Shown piece after piece: positions 26,245 through 37,852 of a stretch of 64,000 bases of DNA. The stretch is from Macrotrachela quadricornifera (Eukaryota > Rotifera > Eurotatoria > Philodinida > Philodinidae): the NCBI GenBank assembly GCA_022393335.1, contig JAJEKB010018332.1:58718-122717 (forward strand). The letters are read 5' to 3'. Position 1 is the first letter of the stretch; each line of letters begins with the position of its first letter. The notes below the pieces were generated by a model. It made no database searches and was not told the DNA's origin. It saw only the letters and a list, made by a program, of their open reading frames with translations. The position numbers were made by a program, and so were the translations under genes.

Positions 26245-27390
26245 TTAAATATGAGTAGGTCTATGTTCATGTTGATAATCATTTAATTCTAAAGATTGTT
26301 GTCGACGAGAACATTGACAACGACAAATATATTTTTGTAAACGTTTTTCTTGTTTTGATGGATTTTTTCGTTGAATTTTCATTCCAATCATTTGATGAAA
26401 AAATAAATTAAAACGTTTATCAAATATAAAATATGGAATAAATCTTATTGCTAAACAAAATAAATGTGCTGTTTGTTGTATAGCATGTAAAAACATTATT
26501 TGTTTATTAGTTAAAAATGCTTGATTACGATAAATAAGATTCATTGATATAAATTTATTCATCATAACAGGTAAATAAAATAATATTGATATTAAACTTA
26601 TTGAAAGTATAATTGATGAGATATTTTTATGTCGTTGTTTATTTATTAATCTTTCTTCATTTATTGATGATAAAATATTTTGTTCTTGTGTAATAGTTAA
26701 AAATAATGCAAATGAACTTTTTTTTCGATTTGTTTTTACACGTTTTTTCCAATGAAATAAAGAAATAATATAAATTAATATAATAATAATCCAACTAATA
26801 TAAACAATTATATCGGTTACTTCAGCAAATATATAATTTATATTTTGTACTGTTGTTACAATATCTGGTGTATTTGTATCAATAGTACAATGTCGAATAT
26901 GAGGTATCATTGGATCAGATATTAATTCAATTGATGTTGAACCAAGTACACTTCGAATAATAACAAATGCAAATATAAATATAACAGATAAACGTCCACC
27001 TATTTGTCCTAAAGTTGTTTCATATTTCCGTACATAATTTGTAATTAAATGTAATAGACAAATAAATAATAATAATGTTGATCCAGTAAATGTAAATGGT
27101 GATAAAAAAAATGATAATGGACATAATATTTGATGATTTATTATATTTATATAATGATCAATTGTTAATAAAATACTTGTATATACCATACAATACAGAA
27201 AATCACACATAATCATTAATATTAATAAAAAATATGTTGTACAATGATAACGATGAAGTAATAAAAGTATAATTAATAATATAAAATTAGTTAAAATACC
27301 AGTACATGATAATGTTAGATTAATTAAACGCATATATTTACTAAATAAATCATTGTTAGATAATGGTTCTAGTAATGCTGTTACATTCAT
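26245..27390 (-). CDS. Orphan rhodopsin-class GPCR, intronless
   Basis: A single exon of 381 residues. Hydropathy gives seven segments, with Asn-glycosylation sites at the extracellular N-terminus (NVTALL, NLTLS). GILTNFILLIILLLL fits TM1 and its Asn; Cys in HQILCPLSFF and in IRHCTIDT can form the TM3-ECL2 disulfide. The TM3 end reads LITNYVRKY instead of D/E-R-Y, and TM7 ends FIPYFIFDKRFNLFF without a clear NPxxY. TM6 is SIILSISLISILFYLPVMMN, with a basic cytoplasmic tail containing CRCQCSRR, a possible palmitoylation site. It looks like one of the divergent peptide-type receptors expanded in rotifers and other small invertebrates. Ligand unknown. Lack of introns contrasts with the neighbouring genes and could mean retroposition. 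Confidence 0.72.
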   Translation of the reverse strand: MNVTALLEPLSNNDLFSKYMRLINLTLSCTGILTNFILLIILLLLHRYHCTTYFLLILMIMCDFLYCMVYTSILLTIDHYINIINHQILCPLSFFLSPFTFTGSTLLLFICLLHLITNYVRKYETTLGQIGGRLSVIFIFAFVIIRSVLGSTSIELISDPMIPHIRHCTIDTNTPDIVTTVQNINYIFAEVTDIIVYISWIIIILIYIISLFHWKKRVKTNRKKSSFALFLTITQEQNILSSINEERLINKQRHKNISSIILSISLISILFYLPVMMNKFISMNLIYRNQAFLTNKQIMFLHAIQQTAHLFCLAIRFIPYFIFDKRFNLFFHQMIGMKIQRKNPSKQEKRLQKYICRCQCSRRQQSLELNDYQHEHRPTHI

Positions 27391-30300
27391 ATTTTGTTAG
27401 AGAAAACAAAACCGAATTTTTCTCTTGATTTTTCAATTACTAAACTAATTTTCTGAAGATTTTTTTTTGTTATCTAGAAAAAGAAATCAAACTGATTTTC
27501 GATCCAATAATAAACTAATTATATAGACGATAGACAAGCTAAACTATATATATTAAAGAAAAAAAAAGAAGTAAATGCTCAAAGACAAATCATATATACA
27601 TTCTTTCCGTAATTGATAAGAATGACGATAAAATGAGACTTTTTTCTTGAAATATCATGCGTCGATAAGTTAAGAAATATATAATAACAATTAGTTTTTC
27701 TTGAGTTACTTCAATTCTGCTTGTTTTTTTTTTGGCTTATAAGAATAACAACTCAAACGTAAAAAATGAATAGAATTATTTCAAATATATACTTTAATTT
27801 AAGTCACTTACATTTTCTAGGTGTATTTTATTATAAATGAATTTTGACGTTAGTTTTGAAATCATCTTAATTTCATCTCTTGAGACAACACTATGCACAT
27901 TCTTCTAAAAGAATGATAGAGAAAAAAGAAAAAGAGAAAATGACTATTTTTCTTTGATAATAGATTTTTCTTTACGCTTTTTCTAATTCTATTGGTTTAA
28001 AATGATGTTCTCATTCTTTAAGAAAAAGCATTATTTTTTTCTAAATCAAAATTTCAGATTAAATTTATTTAAATAGATACTTATTGTGATTACAAACATA
28101 TCAATAAATACATCTATTTATATATTCTTATGATTTTTCGGGATTCAGTCAGACGTAAATATTATGAGAATATCTTTTATTAAATTATATTTATATTAAA
28201 ATCAATTTTTAAACAAAATTCCAATTTATACTAAATTGGACAGTATATGTTGCCATGCATAATAATGAGATAGAAAAATTAGATTTCTTTTTATGTTGAT
28301 AGACGTTAAAGAACATTGGAGAAAGATTCGTTAAAATTATATATATTTTATATCTTATGAAAGATTATACCAACATTCATATATATTTGTAGGAGGAAGA
28401 AGAACGATCAACTGTTTGTCGTTCTTAGATTTTGCTTCCTTTATTTTATCAATGTAATTATTTTCATATGAATGCTAGATAGTAAATGAAGCTATATATT
28501 CATTAGTGGATCATCCGAACATATCGCATTATTTTTATAAATGAAAAAAAAAAAAAACTTGTCGTTCACAGTCACGAACAGATCACTAAATTCTATATAT
28601 ATATATACATGAAGTTTACTAATAAGCATATTTACTAGAATTCTTCTCATTATTTTTTTTTTGCTACGTTTGTCCTTCTATTTTCTTTCTAAAAAATTAA
28701 AATGACAACAAGCGTTAATGAGGAATAAAAATAGATTTCAATTAAGAATAACAAATAAAAATGTAGAATGTCATTTTTTTTTTTTTTATTATCACTATTC
28801 ATCTATAGAATAACATATTTAGTAGATATTTAATTTAGTTATAAATTCTATAGAATATATTATTTCTATTTAATTGTTGATAAAAAGATAAGAAAAAAAA
28901 GAACTAATCCATCTTTCATAAATTGTATTATTCTTCATCCTACATCTTTTTTATTTTATTTTCAATGATGTAAAACTATTAGTTTAGTGAAGTAGATATT
29001 CAAAAGTTTTTAGATAATAAAAGGCAATAACAATTAGCTCTATAGTAAATTTCAAATATAAATAGATTTTTCATCATTGAAAGTTAATTCTTTTTTTTGT
29101 TTACTAACTAAAATAGTCTACAATTATCTCTATTCATCGAAAATTGTCATGCTATTTTCAACAAAAAAAGAGGATAGCCGAAAAAAAAACAAAACTAATG
29201 ATGATCTTGACATAATTTCCTATTTCTATTAAAATATATCTATGCATATTTTTTAGATTTAGAAAACATATGTTTATTAAAAACTCGAACTTCTAATGAT
29301 GTATTAAATTAACATTTGATAATATTTTACTAGTGCATTTAGCCTACGCACAACAAAAAAATTAAAAAAAAAGATAAAAAAAACTTTTTTGTTTTTCATA
29401 ATTTCTAATTGGAATTGACAGTAGAATATTCGTATGAAGTAATATTATCACATGCGGAATGGCGCACTTATAAAAAAAGAAAAGAAATGAATTGAAATAC
29501 TTTAATTACATACTATGACATGCAACACTAACCGCTTGTCACACCGGAAAATCTAACTCGAATGTATTCAGTGTGAATTATTCTTATAATAAATTATTAA
29601 TATTTCTTCTTCTATTGACTACCATTTTGAACTTAAAGTGAATATTTAAAGATTTTAAAATTATTTAGTTTTTTTTTCCTAAGAAGAAGAAGAAGAAGAA
29701 AAGGCAATTGAAATTCTTTTATAATTTATATGAATCGTTTTAAGTAACTAAATTTTCATTATGAAAAATATTCTTTTGATAAATTTAATAAAACTAATAT
29801 TTTATAGAATTATTTTAATCAAATTTATTTATTTTAAATATATATATATTCAATAATGAAGATAATTTAAAATAATATACTTTCTTTTATTCAACTCTAA
29901 CATTAATCTGACATTCTTCTACGTCATTGATGAAATACATTATTAATCAACGAAGATTTTTCCTACTCATTCTTCTTTTTATATATTTTATTAACCATGA
30001 AAATGTCATGATGTTACTATTAGAACTTTAAAGTACAAACAATTATTTTTAAAATAAAGAATCTTAACTAATATTATGAATCTATGTAAATAAATAGATA
30101 ACATCTGTTGAATTCGAATGATTTTATTTGTCTTATTGAACCTTATTTAAATTGCGTCTTTTGAAAAAGTAATTCTTCTTTAGTATACTCACTAATATTG
30201 TTGTATCTCTTTATCATTAGAATTAACTTAGTTTGAATGTATTATTAAAGCACGAAATAATATGCCATTATTCTAACTATCACCATACAATATCAATATT

Positions 30301-32592
30301 CATAGTCGATATTTATAAGTATGTAGATTATAATTTTGGTCACAATGATTATATGTGATATATAAAATATCATTTATTATGAGCAGAATTAATAGTTGGA
30401 TCAGTCGGTTTTAGACTTAAGCCTAGAATAAAACGTGAAAATTAACAAACCCAACTCTTCAATATATTATTTGCATTTAATTATGATAATTATTTTTTAT
30501 GAAAGTTCATCAAGATTATTTCTAAACTATATCCGAGTGCAGATGAGAAAAATTTTGACATATCAAAAATGGAATTGAATACCAAAAAAAAAATAATAAA
30601 ACAAAAGATTTCATATTTAATAGATAATAGTTGATAATATAATGCAAATATTTCAATCATTGAATAGTTTAATAATGCTCTTGACTACAAAGTACAGGAA
30701 AACTAAATGCGAAGATTTTTTTAATTTCCTAAATAACATACTTACATTTTTGCCTGCATGATTTATAATTTTCTAAGATAGAATGGAAACAATATGTTAA
30801 AGTATACTGACTTTGATAGTTTCTTTTTGTAAAATATGCAATTATATGGCAAATAGAACACATTATTTTCATGGTTTGGAATTCTATAAACTATATATCT
30901 AGTTGTAAGTCAACGCGCTCCTCTTTTTTTTAAATAATATTCGTATATTCTTGAACAATATTATTTAAATGCTATCGTTCAATGTCTGTATATATATATA
31001 ATTACTGTGAAATAAATTTATCGAAGTTAGTTTCAAATTCTTAATCTTTAAAATCAAATATTAATTGAGTTTATATATACTTTTGTATCTTTCTACAATT
31101 TCTCTAGTATTTTCTATCGCATTATTTTTTCTTCTATTGATGAATATATATGTCCCTGGTTATCGCTCAATTAATAAATTAAATTGAATGTATGAAAAGT
31201 AGATTTATCTTTAATTATCAAATGACTAGTAACTGATTAACTTATTTTTCTCTGTTTTCTATCTCAAAATTAAAGTTTTACCATTTGAACCAATGAAATG
31301 TTTTTTAATGTCAAATCACTATAAAATAATCCAAAATAAATAATATACATAGAAAAGATACATGTTCGTAGAAGAATATTTTTCCTTTAGTAACTATGAA
31401 AGATATCTTATAAGGTAGGGATGACTATCTCGATCAATATAAGTTGAAACAAATTGACATTTTACATACATTAAGTTATACCCATATAGAAGATAATACC
31501 AAAATTTGAGCTCGAATATTTTTAAAAAGGCAAAGTTGTCAATTTAAAAAAAATGATTGACGTAATTCTCAATGTCTTTAATTATATAATTTCGTAAAAT
31601 TACAAGACATAATGCTAACACTTTGGGATTAATAAATGTTAACGTAATATAATTACAAATGTTCTATTATTATAGTTTATCACAATAATAGACTTATTTT
31701 TATTCCTTTTTTGATGTTAAAAGCACATTGTGAAAACATGACATGTCGACACGATAGAAATAAATATAGAATTGGTCTTTATCTAAAAATTTTCTCATTT
31801 AACATGATTGATCATTCAAATACAAAAAGAAACTAGACGGGATTCGAGCTTCACTCAATCGAGAAATGTGATGCGAATGTAGGATTATGATATAAATCAT
31901 AATATTGATAAGAATAAATCTACATGAAGAATCAAAATATGTGTTTTGGGAATAAATCGTCCGTTTTTGAATTTCTTTAATCTAAGATCTTATGATGTTC
32001 CATTCGCGAGATTTTTGCAACACAACATGAGACATTTTGATGGCCATATCTAGAAATAAAGAATTAGTTTTTTGCTAAAGACATTAAAATGAAAGAAAAA
32101 ATAAATATATTATCGTGATGCGCTAAAACTATCGATCCTTTCGATCTATATTACAACAATATCATGCATTATCCTGAAAGTTTCAGCCTTATAATTTCTA
32201 ATTTTATAGAATCACATAAATAATAACATTAAGAAATATGTTAATATTTTTTTAAAAATCGATAACTTCGTTCTTTTTCCGATCATTTAAACTCAAATGT
32301 CTATAATATATTCTATACTATTTTTGTATTTATTATTAGCTTTGATTTACTATCAATAGGTGTTATGAAAAAATACATGTACAATATTGTCAAAGAAATC
32401 AATCTTTGTCTATTTGATAAAATTATTTCTTCAATTCTAGAAGTTAAATTTTCTAAACTGAAGATTAAATATCAATGTCGAATTATATAATTTAAAGGTT
32501 TGTAAAAACCTGAAATATTTTTTTTATTAAAAATATAAAAACAAAATGAAATATATATTCATAGAAATAAATGTTAGAATTGTATTCAATAT
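27391..32592. other. Long AT-rich intergenic region
   Basis: About 5.2 kb with no supportable gene: stops are dense in all frames and there are many short A/T runs and a GAAGAA microsatellite near 29680. From about 32305 the sequence belongs to the duplicated segment (3' flank of the Trk gene). Confidence 0.55.
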
Positions 32593-34798
32593 TTAAAATC
32601 GCATAGTTATTGGATTAAATTCTTCTTCATTAACTAGTCCAATATCTAATTGTGGTTGTTCATATTCCTTAATCAATTCTTCACGTCGTCGTTTTAGTAA
32701 ATCAGTAGCACTATGTTCAATAGCTTCTTGATCTTTCATTGATGCAAGTAAACCACGATGTCTACCCATTAACATTGTTATAACAAGTATAGTTTTACTT
32801 GCTGGTGAAAGAACAGTAGCAAAACTTGATGATACATTTGGATATCCAAGTGATAAACCAACAGCTCCAAATGCTGATATGATTTCAAAAATGATTTTAA
32901 AAACAGTTATTTCGGGATCAACAGGTGCTATTCGACGATATTCAATTGCACATATAAGAAATATAAAAACAAATAGCCAAGTTCGAGTTATAATAACAAA
33001 ACTAAATATATGTTTTATAAGATCACGTGCAAAATAAATAAGAAGTAAACGCATACGTAATCTTCCTAAATGGTGAGATTTACGTTTTGTATCGCCTACA
33101 TTTACAGTTTTAGCAAATTCTTGTCGAGCAAGATCTTTAGTGATCAAGCTTTGTCGACGTAAAAAACGTTCCATCTCTTGGATAGGTATTGCATTATCTG
33201 TTGGTGCAGATACAATAGATCCTGATGGAGTACGTACAGGTGACATTGAATTTTTGATCAGATTTGCTGCAGGTTTTGTTTTAGCATCAACTTCCTCTCG
33301 AGCTTGCAATGCTAACCAAGATAGTTCAAATGGTGATTCATCAAGAGCACATAACATTTGTGGTTTAGTTGCCATTAACAACAAATAAACTAATAAAGTA
33401 GCTGAAGCAAATGTACTTATATCAACTGTTGTAAATCCAGCAAAACGTGTATTCACTGTTTGAAAAAGATATATTAAAAATCGTGTACCCGATGGATATT
33501 TAGCGAATGCTTCACGATGTAAATCCAGTATAAGTGAAATACTAACACCAACAATATATAATAGCAAGGTAATGAAAAGATAAATACGTGTTTGTACAGC
33601 AGGAAAAAGTAGAGTAGATAAACGATGATTATTGGTAAGAATATAATCAAAAATAACTTTATGACGCCAAGGTGAAAGACGACGTACTAACATAACTACA
33701 CTACGTAAAATAAAAGGAAAAAGTGATGTTCCACTAATAACAACCTATAAATAAAGAAAAATAATTAAATAATTAAAAATAAAATAAAATGATATTATTT
33801 ACCATTATGACAAATAAATTAAGATAAACATCATAAACAAAACGTGAAAAACCATCTGAAAAGGGTGTTAATCCATTTTGATTAAAACCTGTGATAGTAA
33901 CAATAAATGAAATATACCATGGATTAATACTATAATTTCCTTGTAATAATTGATCAGGTCTATAGCGTGTTGCTAACCAACCGCCGATAGCAACAAATGT
34001 TATTGCATAAATAGTAAAACAAGTACCAAGAATAAGAAAAATACATGTTATATAAGCACGATAACGAAGTTGTGCTGCAGTTGGTAATGTTGCAAGTCGA
34101 TCTCGAATATGTTGTGGTAAATTTCGTTTACGTCGAGTATTAACTGTTGGTAAGTCATCATTATTTTCATTTTCTAATTCACCATGATCATCATCAACAA
34201 CCACTCCTTTGACATTTTTGTGTGTATATGCTTTAACAATTAATGCTGGTAATGTACTAATTGTAATACCTGATAAAAATGTAAATATCATAAGAGTGAT
34301 TTGTGAAGCTCGTGAAAGTTTTGCAAAATCTAAAGTTGTTAGACCACAATTGTATACACATGAAGAAGCAACAAACCATGCATCTAGATATGGAACTTTT
34401 ATTAAATGATTGCGTGAAGATGAATGATTTTCAATAATCCAAACAACTAAACCACTAAATAATCCAAATAAAATAAATAAACTTATATGAATATAAAAAT
34501 AATGTGTCATCTTCCAACGATATCTGTTTTTTTGTGTTGTTGTCCGTTGTTTTGCATTATTAGTTATTGATGATATTTGTTCTATATCCTCAAGAACTGT
34601 TGATAATGGTTGTTGTTGAATTTGTAACTGTGATTGTACACGTGATAACACATTAGCTGCACCAAGATCAGATGCGGAATCTGATTGAAAACTTGGATTA
34701 TCAAGACTAGGAAAATTGTACCTCTGAAATAAAGCGGCTGCAATGTGAGTTGGTGCATCTCGCCTACCGCGTTGGGCATCGCGCGTTGATAGAAACAT
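32593..34798 (-). CDS. Trk/HKT-type potassium transporter, copy A
   Basis: Two exons, 33803-34798 and 32593-33744, join in phase 0 to 715 residues. The four pore loops of the TrkH/Trk/HKT fold are visible, each with the filter Gly: YNCGLTTLD (Gly152), FNQNGLTPF (Gly309), TRFAGFTTVD (Gly435) and AFGAVGLSLGYP (about Gly628). The last loop is followed by MLMGRHRGL, as in fungal Trk1/Trk2. All-Gly filters favour K+ over Na+ in characterised members. The N-terminus is a Gln/Ser-rich cytosolic stretch; a charged loop (about 200-230, with TRRKRNLP) and a long loop after the third pore are cytosolic. Animals normally lack this family, so acquisition from a fungus is likely. Start: first ATG of the open frame; the N-terminal 80 residues are the part that differs most from copy B. 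Confidence 0.88.
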
Positions 34799-36754
34799 TT
34801 ATTATTATTTACTTGTACAAGCAATACTCGACTTATGATTGTGCGTTAACGTGGTAGTCGATTATATAGTGTGTGTTGGTAATGAAATCAAGCATGACAT
34901 TTATTCAATTCTTTCTTTCCATGATACAAAATTAACAAAAAATATTTGTCATTTACGAAAAAGTATTTGATGAATAGATAAGTTTATTAAATGAAAAGTA
35001 TCTTCCACTATCAGTAATTAAGGATTAAATTTTTTGTTTTTTCTATATATATATATAAAAAAATAAAAAAATAAATTGCACTTTTTAATAATCACAAAAG
35101 TATTTTGTCTATACAGGCGCGATTGAAGCCAATTGTAGAAGAAGTAAATGTCGACTTATTTCTATATTATGAAGTTAAAATTGGATTTACGAGTGATTTT
35201 TCGTGAAATAATAGAATGCGGTTTGCTTTTATTTTTTGTATTAAGAATTTGATTCATATAATTTCCTGATAGCTGGAAAACTTTCATTTCATTTTAATAA
35301 GAGTATTTTTATCACAAATATTATGATTGGCATTTTACCGAATGATTGTGTCTCTTTATACAATAATATTTTGGTTTAATTTTAGAATATAAAAATGTCA
35401 TTAAAAAGAATACGAAGTATGACTGGATACCTGGTCAGTAAACACATTTTGATTTATAATATTGATAAAGACGACTCCTAACCTTATTCATGTGATTAAT
35501 ATTTATTCATTATTTGCTTTTGATTATTGGCAAGATACAAAGTAATAAGGAAAACAAAAACGAAAACAAAATTTTTTTACTGTCAATATAAGATAAAAAA
35601 TAGCATGTAATTTAATGTGGTTAACAATATTAAGAATGATAGAAGCTAATTTACATAAATAAAACAAAGAAAATCAAATATTCTCATAGTTATAGAATGT
35701 TTCTGAATTTTTCATTATATTTAACACTTTTCAATATTTTTCATTTATCAAGAGTTGTTCTCAATCATATAAAAAATGTTAATCTCAAAAAATCTGTCAG
35801 AATGTCATTCTTTTACTATCAGATAGAGTAATGTCTGCAGATTAAAAATGCATATTTCAAAAAACTTTTTGAGTATAAAATTGAATACAATCTTCTTGAA
35901 GAGTTCGACAAGTGGTATCTTTTAGATGATTTAAGCTTGATTTTTTGAAAAACGAAAGTTTTAAGATATTTCGGGAAAAACAAGCTTCACAAACATCTGT
36001 AGTCAAGCAAAACAAAATCGGCTCAACGTTATCGTGAAGATTCATGGTTTTACAAGAGGTGTGCCCACGGTAGGTCAAGAGTGAAATTTTGAGCTCGATT
36101 GATTAATATATATGAGAAATATATTAATTCCAAAAATTAGAGTATATCAAAATTTCGCATCTTTTCAAAACTAAAAACTTCGATCTTTTATCAACTGACA
36201 ATTTTTTTTGAAATATGCATTTTTAATCTGTAGACTTTGCTTTATTTGACGGTAAAAGAAACAACTTTCTAACAGCTTATGGAAGCTCACAATCTAGTTC
36301 AGCATTTGTACCAAGACTTTCATCAATTCTTATTTGTACCATCCGTTATAGTTGTTCAAAGTCTCGAGGTAAGTATCAGTTATTGAATTCAATATTCTGT
36401 ATTCTATCATAAGATTACATTTCTTCACATGTAACACAGTGAAATCCATTTCAATCGTCGAGTTTAATTTTATATAGACTTTGATGCTTTGTTTTTGATT
36501 TTAAGAGAATTTCTGAGAATTCGATTCCAATTTCTCATGATATTCAACTGATAGAACTTTTATTTTAAGTATAAAATGAATGACTAATACATTTATTATT
36601 CGCAAAAAACAAATGTATGGAATATCAATTTTCTTTGTATGTATATAATCAGATTTAATTTAAAATTTTCAAATTAAAACAATTCTTTTAATAATATTTA
36701 CAAAAAACAAATTAATATATATATATAACAAAAAAAAAGATTTATCTTTAATAT
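34799..36754. other. Region between Trk copy A and the RCC1-like gene
   Basis: No gene seen. It is homologous to 49093-51877 except where a MITE (35833-36235) interrupts copy A and where a MULE remnant and other DNA lie in copy B. It includes the presumed promoter of the Trk gene. Confidence 0.55.
35833..36235. mobile_element. Short MITE with about 34-base inverted ends
   Basis: The left end GTCTGCAGATTAAAAATGCA and right-end inverse GTCTACAGATTAAAAATGCA differ at one base, and the match continues through ATTTCAAAAAA. The 403-base element has no credible ORF. The corresponding place in copy B (about 50107-50130) lacks it, so it inserted after the duplication. I could not define the target duplication. 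Confidence 0.65.
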
Positions 36755-37852
36755 CTAATGATAAACAATAGCTGCCATATGATAATATGAAGTAGCAATT
36801 GATATAACTTGTTGATTATTTAGAAGATCAATTGATCTTGGTTGATTTTCTTTATATAAATATCGATGACCTTGAGCTTCTGAATGTCCTAATCTTCCAT
36901 CTGATCCACAACCCCAAGTAAAAACATGTCCATCTAATGATAATGCACTTGAATGAATTCCACCAGCAGCAATCATTTTAAATCGATCTTTTTCTGTTAA
37001 GTCAATTAAAGTCCATTCACCTGTAAATAATATATTTTCATCAATACCTAATTTTCCTTTATAATTTGATCCCATTGAATAAATACATCCTTGTTCGGTA
37101 AGTAATAAAATATGTGAATGCCATTGTCCACGACTACATGAAATTTGTATTGGACGATCATTATTATTTAAATCTCGTTGTATTAAATTATTAATAGATA
37201 TATTTTGAAAATTTTCATTTGTTGAAATTTTTCCAAAAGGTACATTTGTTCCCCATAAATAAATATGACCTTTTTCAGTAATAAATCCATTTATAGATGA
37301 ACCAATATCTATATGTTGAATTTTATCGTTAGAATCATTTAATTCATATATACAAATCCATTCATTAATAAAACCATTTCGATTAAAACGTCTTTCATGA
37401 ATTTGATAACCATTAATAACAATAATTATTGAATTGTCACCACAAACACAATGAGTTATTATTTGTTCACATTGAAAAATTTGTTTTGCTAAAGATCCTA
37501 TACCTTTTCCAAAAGCCCATAATTCTTTTTTATCTATAGTCAATAAAATAGTTGTAGATGATCCAGATGAAATATAACCAATTGGAGGAATTCTACCTTT
37601 AATTAAAGTTAATTTAGGAATTATTGTTTGATCATCACCTTGACCAAGTCGACCATATTTTGGTTCATCACCTATGATATATACATAATGATTTGAATCA
37701 AGAACAACTGTAAAATTTGTTCCACATGTAACTTGTTCAAAATTGCCTTCTATTTGTTTACTTTTTGTCATTTGTATTGGTATGTGAGATTTAATTCGTT
37801 TATTTGTTTGAGAATCATAAATGATTCCCCATTGATAAAGATTTGTTACCAT
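36755..37852 (-). CDS. RCC1-like beta-propeller repeat protein
   Basis: A single exon of 365 residues with RCC1-type repeats: LYQWGIIYD at the start, VTCGTNFTVVLDSNHYVYIIG followed by GRLGQGDD, LWAFGKG, CVCGDNSIIIV, GFITEKGHIYLWGTN, QWHSHILLLTEQGCIYSMGS with KLGIDE, and GIHSSALSLDGHVFTWGCGS with DGRLGHSEAQGH. These repeats build a seven-bladed propeller used in GEFs for small GTPases, HERC ubiquitin ligases and other scaffolds. The protein has no other domain and its partner cannot be predicted. It belongs to the duplicated segment; the second copy (51893-52198) is badly deleted, so this is the only intact one. Confidence 0.85.
   Translation of the reverse strand: MVTNLYQWGIIYDSQTNKRIKSHIPIQMTKSKQIEGNFEQVTCGTNFTVVLDSNHYVYIIGDEPKYGRLGQGDDQTIIPKLTLIKGRIPPIGYISSGSSTTILLTIDKKELWAFGKGIGSLAKQIFQCEQIITHCVCGDNSIIIVINGYQIHERRFNRNGFINEWICIYELNDSNDKIQHIDIGSSINGFITEKGHIYLWGTNVPFGKISTNENFQNISINNLIQRDLNNNDRPIQISCSRGQWHSHILLLTEQGCIYSMGSNYKGKLGIDENILFTGEWTLIDLTEKDRFKMIAAGGIHSSALSLDGHVFTWGCGSDGRLGHSEAQGHRYLYKENQPRSIDLLNNQQVISIATSYYHMAAIVYH

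Noticed and set aside
33140..33388. 82-codon plus-strand frame opposite the Trk gene (and its counterpart at 47386-47577)
   Set aside because: Antisense shadow of the transporter coding exon; conserved only because the coding strand is.
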